Source of the DNA: Desulfuromonadales bacterium
GTDB taxonomy: Bacteria; Desulfobacterota; Desulfuromonadia; Desulfuromonadales; BM103
Assembly (NCBI GenBank): GCA_030640215.1
Contig: DAOWJU010000347.1
Location: forward strand, 1-10,110
DNA length: 10,110 nucleotides
Direction: 5' to 3'
Shown here piece after piece: positions 5,543-10,110 of this stretch (position 1 is the first letter of the stretch; each line of letters begins with the position of its first letter). The notes below the pieces were generated by a model, which saw nothing but the letters and a program-made list of their open reading frames with translations, had not been told where the DNA came from and searched no databases. The translations under genes were made by a program, and so were the position numbers.

Positions 5543-6345
5543 CGCGGTGCCCTTTGTGCAACCGTATCAGCAAACTCGTCGGGCGAATAGAAGACCCGTT
5601 CCAGGTAAAGACCGGAGGCAGGAGCGGTACCTGGAGCAGCCTGACGGTCCTTTGCCTCAAAAATCCGGACAAGATCCTCACGAGTGTAGCGTCCTTCGCC
5701 GACCTTAACCAGCGCACGGACAATGTTACGCACCATCTTATAGAGAAATCCATCCGCGCAGATATCGAAAGTAATCATTGGCAATTCGTAGCTGAGCACA
5801 GCCTCGGTGACGGTACGACGCGTCGACTTTTGCTTGAAATTGGTTTTTGTTGCAAATGAAGCAAAGTCCAGCTCGCCGATGAAAACAGAACAGGCATCAC
5901 TCATCGCCTGAACATCAAGCGGCTCCTTGACGTGCCATACTCTGCCATCGTGCTCTGCAGGTAGTTCGCGGTCATTCCAGATAAGGTAGCGGTAGTGTTT
6001 GGCAATGGCTGAATCGCAGGCATGAAAGTCACTTGAGGCGCAACTCACATCGACGATGCGTACCTCTGCAGGCAGGATCTGGTTGAGCTTTTCTTTGATG
6101 AGCTCGGGCTGGGTTCCGGCCGGAAGCTGGAGACTCGCCACTTGGCCGTGGGCATGAGTGCCGCGATCTGTACGACCTGAGCCTTGTACCGGAACACGGA
6201 GAGCAAATGCTTCCGTCACTGCCTGTTCAAGGGCGAACTGAACGGTCGGCTTATTGCCATGTCTTTGCCAACCCAGAAAAGCTCGGCCATCGTAGGCGAG
6301 GGTTATTTGATAGTTCGACAGAGGTGGAATTGTGCTTGCTACCAC
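5539..6345 (-). CDS. truA: tRNA pseudouridine synthase A
   Basis: TruA converts uridines 38-40 of the tRNA anticodon stem to pseudouridine. The 268-residue product carries the catalytic block GSGRTDRGTHAHGQV at 55-69 with catalytic Asp60, the same number as in E. coli TruA. It also has the conserved YDGRAFLGWQRH near the N terminus (18-29) and the C-terminal GFLYKMVRNIVRALVKVGEG and PASGLYLERVFY elements. Length is normal. The start is a GTG at 6345, which overlaps the thyX stop by 7 bases; no later ATG would keep the N-terminal strand. The ribosome site is weak, which fits translational coupling to thyX. Confidence 0.95.
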   Translation of the reverse strand: MVASTIPPLSNYQITLAYDGRAFLGWQRHGNKPTVQFALEQAVTEAFALRVPVQGSGRTDRGTHAHGQVASLQLPAGTQPELIKEKLNQILPAEVRIVDVSCASSDFHACDSAIAKHYRYLIWNDRELPAEHDGRVWHVKEPLDVQAMSDACSVFIGELDFASFATKTNFKQKSTRRTVTEAVLSYELPMITFDICADGFLYKMVRNIVRALVKVGEGRYTREDLVRIFEAKDRQAAPGTAPASGLYLERVFYSPDEFADTVAQRAPR

Positions 6346-7250
6346 GGTGCGGGGATTCCCATTTTTTGCAGTTTCTCTTTAAACTCCGTTGCCTCCCGGG
6401 ATTCCTTAATCGTTGACTCTTTTTTCTGCAACCAGTTCATCTCATGCAGCAACTGGTTGGCTTCGATTTTCTTCCCTTGGCCAAGGAGTGAGAGAACTCT
6501 GGTCTCAGAGTCGGAGAGGTAGAGGCCATTAAAACGATATTCGAGAAAAGCTTCCCAGCTGTAGGGAACCCATTTACTGACAATCTCCCGGCCGATCAGT
6601 TGTGCATACTCGCGGATCTCATACTGGGCATGCGAATCCATCCGTAGCGATAAAAAATGCAGCAGGTTATGCAGATCAACTTTCCAGTAGGCTTCGGTGT
6701 AAGTTGAAAGCGGCAGATCCTTGCGCGCCTGCTCTCTTGCCACCCCGCATTCGAGGCGATTTGCATAGAGTTGCTTGCTGACAGCATGAAAGTCGGCTTC
6801 AGACTTACTCAGCTTCTCGCCAAGCTCCTGGCTGATTGCCTCACCACTGCCTTGTTTGTTGATATCCGATTGAGAACGCCACTCATCGGGCTGGGTGGTG
6901 CGACAGGCATCAACGGCCACGGAATAACGTGTGGAGTACTCGTTGACACTCGCGGTTCTGTGCCGGATCCACTGTCGCCAGCAGTCCATCGGCACGCGTA
7001 CATGAAGTTTAAGTTCACACATTTCAAAGGGGGTTGTGTGCCTGTGGCGCAGCAGGTAGCGAATCAGGTTGCGATCTTCGCTGACTTTCTTGGTACCAAC
7101 GCCATAAGAGACGCGCGCTGCCTGGACAATGGAAGCATCTGTTCCCATGTAATCGATAACGCGAATGAAGCCATCATCCAAGACCGGAAATTTAACGCCG
7201 AGGATGTCGTCAAGCTCACCACTACGTGGCCGAGGGTCCTGATTTTCCAT
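6339..7250 (-). CDS. thyX: Flavin-dependent thymidylate synthase ThyX
   Basis: ThyX makes dTMP from dUMP using methylene-tetrahydrofolate, FAD and NADPH. The signature RHRTASVNEYSTRY (96-109) is an exact match to the family's RHRxxSxNExSxRY. RHRHTTPFEMCEL (68-80) is the conserved flavin/dUMP-binding segment before it, and LHFLSLRMDSHAQYEIREYA is the conserved C-terminal part of the core. At 303 residues it is longer than the common 220-250; about 60 extra helical, charged residues follow the core. The ATG at 7250 has GGGAG seven bases upstream. If ThyX is the only thymidylate synthase, the gene is essential without thymidine. Four 19-bp repeats lie just upstream. Confidence 0.95.
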   Translation of the reverse strand: MENQDPRPRSGELDDILGVKFPVLDDGFIRVIDYMGTDASIVQAARVSYGVGTKKVSEDRNLIRYLLRHRHTTPFEMCELKLHVRVPMDCWRQWIRHRTASVNEYSTRYSVAVDACRTTQPDEWRSQSDINKQGSGEAISQELGEKLSKSEADFHAVSKQLYANRLECGVAREQARKDLPLSTYTEAYWKVDLHNLLHFLSLRMDSHAQYEIREYAQLIGREIVSKWVPYSWEAFLEYRFNGLYLSDSETRVLSLLGQGKKIEANQLLHEMNWLQKKESTIKESREATEFKEKLQKMGIPAPW

Positions 7251-7271
7251 AGCTTACTCCCACGTTGCACT

Positions 7272-7347
7272 TTGTTGAGGTCTGGTTGCTGGGTTGAGGT
7301 CCGGTTAATGGGTTGAGGGCCGGTTGATGGGTTGAGGGCCGGTTACC
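7272..7347. repeat. Four imperfect 19-bp tandem repeats
   Basis: Copies lie at 7272-7290, 7291-7309, 7310-7328 and 7329-7347. The plus-strand unit is GGGTTGAGGGCCGGTTGAT; copies 3 and 4 are nearly identical and copy 1 is the most diverged. They fill nearly the whole gap between the 71-residue gene and thyX; copy 4 includes the stop codon (TAA, 7345-7343) of the former. Nineteen is not a multiple of three and there is no open frame through them, so they are not a coding repeat. Inside the operon transcript they could bind a protein, fold, or simply be a slippage-expanded tract. Confidence 0.85.
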
Positions 7348-7558
7348 GGGGAGGTGTCTCCAGTAACGGTTTAAGAAACTTTTCAAAAGTGACCTGTTGT
7401 TTGGCCGTTAGCAGATCAAGGTCACCACGGTTATCGAGCAAAAAGGTACCGACACCAACGACGGTTTTGACCAGATAGCCGGTCCCGGCAACTATCACTT
7501 CAATTTCATTGGTACGTTTTTTTAGCAGGTTACGCAACAGAACCAGATCGATGTCCAT
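7343..7558 (-). CDS. Small protein of unknown function
   Basis: This 71-residue frame starts at an ATG preceded by GGAG eight bases upstream. I do not recognise the family. The sequence begins MDIDLVLLRNLLKKRTNEIE, continues with a glycine- and valine-rich hydrophobic stretch (VIVAGTGYLVKTVVGVGTFL, 22-41), then a polar helix (LLTAKQQVTFEKFLKPLLE). The hydrophobic part is interrupted by charge and glycines, so it is more likely buried beta structure than a membrane helix. It lies between greB and thyX on the same strand, 70 bases after greB. A longer in-frame start at 7708 would overlap greB by 80 bases and lacks support. Confidence 0.7.
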   Translation of the reverse strand: MDIDLVLLRNLLKKRTNEIEVIVAGTGYLVKTVVGVGTFLLDNRGDLDLLTAKQQVTFEKFLKPLLETPPR

Positions 7559-7628
7559 TATTTGTTCTCCAGGATTTCCAGATGGGTACGAGTTAGAAAG
7601 CTTGCGCGCAGCATCTGCACAGCCACCG

Positions 7629-8150
7629 TTAATCGAGAGCTTTGTACTCGACCTTGATAATCTCGAGCTCTGTGCGACCACCGGGAGTTGCAAAGGTGAC
7701 CGAATCACCCTCTGTTGAACCGAGCAGGGCGCGGCCGATGGGAGAAACCCAGCTCACGTAACCGCGTGAGAGATCAAATTCATCAGCACCGACAATACTG
7801 AAAACTTTTTCCTCGCCAGCCTCGTCTTCAACAGTGACGGTACAGCCGAAAAAGACCTTGCCGTTGGCGGTTTTCTGCTGCTCAAGAGGATCAACGATTG
7901 TCGCATTTTCCAGGCGTTTGCTTAGAAAACGGATACGCCCGTCATATTGCCTGAGTTTCTTCTTGGCGTAATGATAATCGGCATTTTCAGATCGATCACC
8001 ATTGCTTGCGGCCCAAGCCGCAGTATTGGCCATCTCTGGACGGAGTTTGTACAGAATCTCTTTGAGCTCAGCTTTCAATCGCAAAGCACAGGCGGGCGTC
8101 ATGTAAACCGGGGCAGGCTTCGATGCTTTTTGTTCCGACAGCGAAGCCAT
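7629..8150 (-). CDS. greB: Transcription elongation factor GreB
   Basis: Gre factors enter the secondary channel of RNA polymerase and stimulate cleavage of backtracked RNA. The 173-residue product has the N-terminal coiled coil (about 18-90), with the tip motif GDRSENADYHYAKKKLRQYD at 51-70; Asp52 and Glu55 correspond to the catalytic acidic pair. The GreB-like element RIRFLSKRLENATIVDP (72-88) separates it from GreA. The C-terminal FKBP-like domain ends in YVSWVSPIGRALLGSTEGDS (131-150). The ATG at 8150 overlaps the stop of the upstream transporter gene by one base (TGATG), so translation is probably coupled; no strong ribosome site is visible. Confidence 0.92.
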   Translation of the reverse strand: MASLSEQKASKPAPVYMTPACALRLKAELKEILYKLRPEMANTAAWAASNGDRSENADYHYAKKKLRQYDGRIRFLSKRLENATIVDPLEQQKTANGKVFFGCTVTVEDEAGEEKVFSIVGADEFDLSRGYVSWVSPIGRALLGSTEGDSVTFATPGGRTELEIIKVEYKALD

Positions 8151-9835
8151 CAGGCGTCTGACGAGATTTCGTGGAAGAGTGCCTCGTGCAGGTTGACCGT
8201 GTGGTTCTTGATCCGTCGCAGGGCAACCGCCATGTCACTAAAGGTCAGGGCGGGCAGGGCACCGCAGGAGCCTTCCTTCATGCGGGCAAGATGCGCTTTA
8301 CGGACCTCATCAGCCAGATCGTTGAGGCGACTGGCCTCGTCGTAAATCTTGCGCGTACTGCTTACATCTTCATTATTAAAAGCACGACAAACCTGGGTGA
8401 AAAAAGCAAACACCTCATGATGAAAATTGTGCAGATCTTTCCAGCCATCTTCAGTATAATCGAGCTCGTGTTTTTCGAGACGTCTCATGTACGAACAGAG
8501 GGACGCGGCGTAGTCGGCAATCGACTCAAGCTCGTCGGCGGCACGGACATAGCTGTAGGCACGATCCGACTGATCTTTGCTGGCACCACCGGCCTGCATC
8601 AGGGTGACGGTAAAGCTCGTGATCTCGTGCTGCATGACGTCGGTTTCGTCTTCCAGTTCCTTCACCTTGCGGTAGAAGCGATCACGCCCTTTGAGATCGC
8701 GGTGCAGAAAACTGTCAGCATGACGCAAGATCTTGTGAACCCGGCTCTGCATCCGTTTGAGTTCCTCGAAAACCATCGTAATGCCCATCGCCACTGGCAT
8801 ACTGCCAGGAGAGCCGAGATATTTGAAGGAACCCTTTTCGGCGCCTTCTTTCTCCGGCACCATTCTGACAACAAGCTTGGCCAAATGGTTGAGAAACGGC
8901 AGCATAACCAGAGTGGCGGTGACGTTAAAGAAGGTGTGCGCCATAGCGATGTGGGCGGCAATGTAGGGGCGATTGCCTTCGGTATCAACAAAGCTGGAAA
9001 GGCCCGGGACAAATTCCTCGATCATGCTGACGTAGGGCGAGAAGATCGCAATAATGATCAAAACCCCGAGCACATTGAAGACGCTATGGGCCATCGCAGC
9101 ACGCCGCGAGGCGATCGATCCGCCGATCGCAGCAAACTGGGCGGTAATGGTGGTGCCGATATTTTCACCCATGACCAAAGCGACGGCCGTGTACAGTGGG
9201 ATGGCCCCAGTTACAGCGAGAGCCATGGTGATACCAAGCATCGCTGAGCTGCTCTGAATAATCATGGTCATCATGCAGCCAATCGCAACACAACCCAGGA
9301 TACTCAATACCGACTGGGCATCAAGGGTCAGCATCAAGTTCATGAAGCTTTCATCGCTGCGTAGCGGCTTGAAGGCACCACTCATGATCTCAAGACCGAA
9401 GAAGATCAGGCCCAGGGCGACCAGAACCTTGGAGCTCGCCGAAATCCGATCGTTCTTGGAAAAGAGCATCGGAAAGACGCCGAGGGCAATCAGGAACAGG
9501 CCGTATTTACCAACCTTGACCGCCAGGATCCAGCCGGTGATGGTGGTACCAATGTTGGCGCCGAGAATGACACCGATCGCTTGGGTCAGTTGCATCAGGC
9601 CGGCGTTGGTCAGGCCGACAACCATAACTGTGGTTATTGATGAGGATTGAACGAAGGTGGTGACAAAGAGGCCGACCAGTACCGCCAGGAAGCGGTTGGT
9701 GGTCACTGAGGAAATCGCTTTGCGAATCATGCCTCCCGAAAGCGATTGCAGACTATCGGAGAGGTACTTCATGCCAAGGATAAAAATCCCCAGCCCGCCG
9801 ATGGCAGTATAGCCCATCTTAAATGGTTCGATCAT
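8150..9835 (-). CDS. Na/Pi cotransporter-family protein with C-terminal PhoU-like domain
   Basis: This 561-residue inner-membrane protein belongs to the NptA/PNaS (SLC34-like) family, which moves phosphate with sodium, outward in some bacteria. The inverted duplication of the transport core is clear: QSSS at 63-66 with GANIGTTIT at 92-100, and again QSSS at 194-197 with GENIGTTIT at 223-231. Several hydrophobic helices fill the first 330 residues. From about 355 to 555 the protein is soluble, charged and helical, with the E-L-E-D-E-T-D-x-M and R-A-A-D-E-L-E-S-I-A-D-Y pattern of PhoU domains. PhoU fusions usually gate or sense phosphate. The ATG at 9835 has AAGGG about ten bases upstream. It is the first gene of the operon. 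Confidence 0.92.
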   Translation of the reverse strand: MIEPFKMGYTAIGGLGIFILGMKYLSDSLQSLSGGMIRKAISSVTTNRFLAVLVGLFVTTFVQSSSITTVMVVGLTNAGLMQLTQAIGVILGANIGTTITGWILAVKVGKYGLFLIALGVFPMLFSKNDRISASSKVLVALGLIFFGLEIMSGAFKPLRSDESFMNLMLTLDAQSVLSILGCVAIGCMMTMIIQSSSAMLGITMALAVTGAIPLYTAVALVMGENIGTTITAQFAAIGGSIASRRAAMAHSVFNVLGVLIIIAIFSPYVSMIEEFVPGLSSFVDTEGNRPYIAAHIAMAHTFFNVTATLVMLPFLNHLAKLVVRMVPEKEGAEKGSFKYLGSPGSMPVAMGITMVFEELKRMQSRVHKILRHADSFLHRDLKGRDRFYRKVKELEDETDVMQHEITSFTVTLMQAGGASKDQSDRAYSYVRAADELESIADYAASLCSYMRRLEKHELDYTEDGWKDLHNFHHEVFAFFTQVCRAFNNEDVSSTRKIYDEASRLNDLADEVRKAHLARMKEGSCGALPALTFSDMAVALRRIKNHTVNLHEALFHEISSDA

Positions 9836-10110
9836 TTGGTAAGCCCTTGAGAATTAATGGTTTGTAACATCAATTTCACAACTCGACCTATGCCGATTGA
9901 TCGCAACTTAGTCGGCTTTTTAGGCCATGTCAAGAGGAACAGTTAACCGGCAGGAACAGATAGCGGAGTCGACCATCTTTGCGCTTACATCTTTAGTGAT
10001 TCTTCACTCTTTTTCGTGGCGAGCTGCAACTTCATAGTATAGAGTTAAGTGCGCTACCGTCATGTCGAATGAACTCTATTACTGAAAGTCGCACCGATGT
10101 CTGACCATCA
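9836..10110. other. Upstream regulatory region, possible start of a divergent gene at the edge
   Basis: No complete gene is visible. The stretch holds the candidate transporter promoter and an 8-bp inverted repeat, ATAGAGTT (10039-10046) and AACTCTAT (10072-10079). An ATG at 10097 on the plus strand begins M-S-D-H and stays open to the window edge, with GAAAG about eight bases upstream; four codons are too few to call a gene. Confidence 0.5.
9905..9933 (-). promoter_or_regulatory. Candidate promoter of the transporter-greB-thyX-truA operon
   Basis: On the minus strand TTGACA (9933-9928) is followed by 17 bases and TAAGTT (9910-9905). The -35 is consensus, but the -10 matches only three of six bases. 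It would give a leader of about 65 bases. No recognisable Pho box was found nearby. Confidence 0.4.

Noticed and set aside
5334..5753. 139-codon minus-strand frame
   Set aside because: It is an out-of-frame shadow across the truA/methyltransferase junction, where both real genes are well supported.
7272..7347. CRISPR-like array
   Set aside because: The 19-bp units are directly contiguous with no spacers.
7559..7708. 50-residue N-terminal extension of the 71-residue protein
   Set aside because: It runs 80 bases into greB and is Ser/Arg-rich with no support; the ATG at 7558 has a ribosome site.
8171..9247. 358-codon plus-strand frame
   Set aside because: It is entirely antisense to the transporter gene, which has clear QSSS motifs. 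The frame has no recognisable domain.
10014..10027. Sigma-54-like TGGC...TGCA sequence
   Set aside because: The distance between the GG and GC pairs is 8 bases instead of the required 12.
10097..10110. Start of a divergent gene at the window edge
   Set aside because: Only four codons are visible and the ribosome site is weak, so it is mentioned but not called.

Overview
The window looks like a chromosomal stretch of a Gram-negative bacterium, probably of the Desulfuromonas/Geobacter group (Desulfobacterota). That placement is an inference from overall gene style: a flavin-dependent ThyX, a GreB factor, a Na/Pi transporter fused to a PhoU-like domain, and a short cysteine-rich protein. The sequence holds no rRNA or other direct taxonomic marker. 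I see no tRNA, CRISPR array, complete insertion sequence or replication origin.

Left part (1-2107) is accessory in character. It opens with the last 47 codons of an unidentified plus-strand gene. A minus-strand type II toxin-antitoxin operon follows: a HigB/RelE-type toxin (1840-1505), then an antitoxin (1512-418) that joins a HigA-like helix-turn-helix to an ImmA/IrrE-type zinc protease domain. Its promoter is a clear sigma-70 site whose -10 box overlaps a perfect 13+13 bp palindrome, a textbook layout for autorepression. The operon is bracketed by hairpin-rich intergenic DNA with a shared 14-base motif, GGGG(G/T)CAGGCTTGC. A 36-codon orphan reading frame at 2101-1991 resembles the C-terminal tail of ORF6N/KilA-N proteins and may be the scar of a rearrangement.

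Middle part (2108-4867) holds a two-gene minus-strand operon: a secreted trypsin-like serine protease without a PDZ domain (4452-3121), overlapping by 13 bases a membrane protein with an N-terminal FHA domain and about five membrane segments (3133-2108). Transcribed away from them is a 64-residue cysteine-rich protein (4673-4867) with its own extended -10 promoter. A strong bidirectional terminator (4938-4965) separates it from the next block.

Right part (5042-9835) is one tightly packed minus-strand unit. In transcription order it encodes a Na/Pi cotransporter-family protein, GreB, an unknown 71-residue protein, ThyX, TruA and a SPOUT-family RNA 2'-O-methyltransferase. Most junctions overlap by 1 to 7 bases. 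Between the 71-residue gene and thyX lie four imperfect copies of a 19-bp tandem repeat. The unit combines phosphate homeostasis, transcript elongation, dTMP synthesis and RNA modification. The window ends in the regulatory region upstream of the transporter, possibly with the first codons of a divergent gene.

The items most worth a second look are the protease/FHA-membrane protein pair, the bracketed toxin-antitoxin module with its protease-fused antitoxin, the hidden ORF6N-like remnant, and the 19-bp repeats upstream of thyX.
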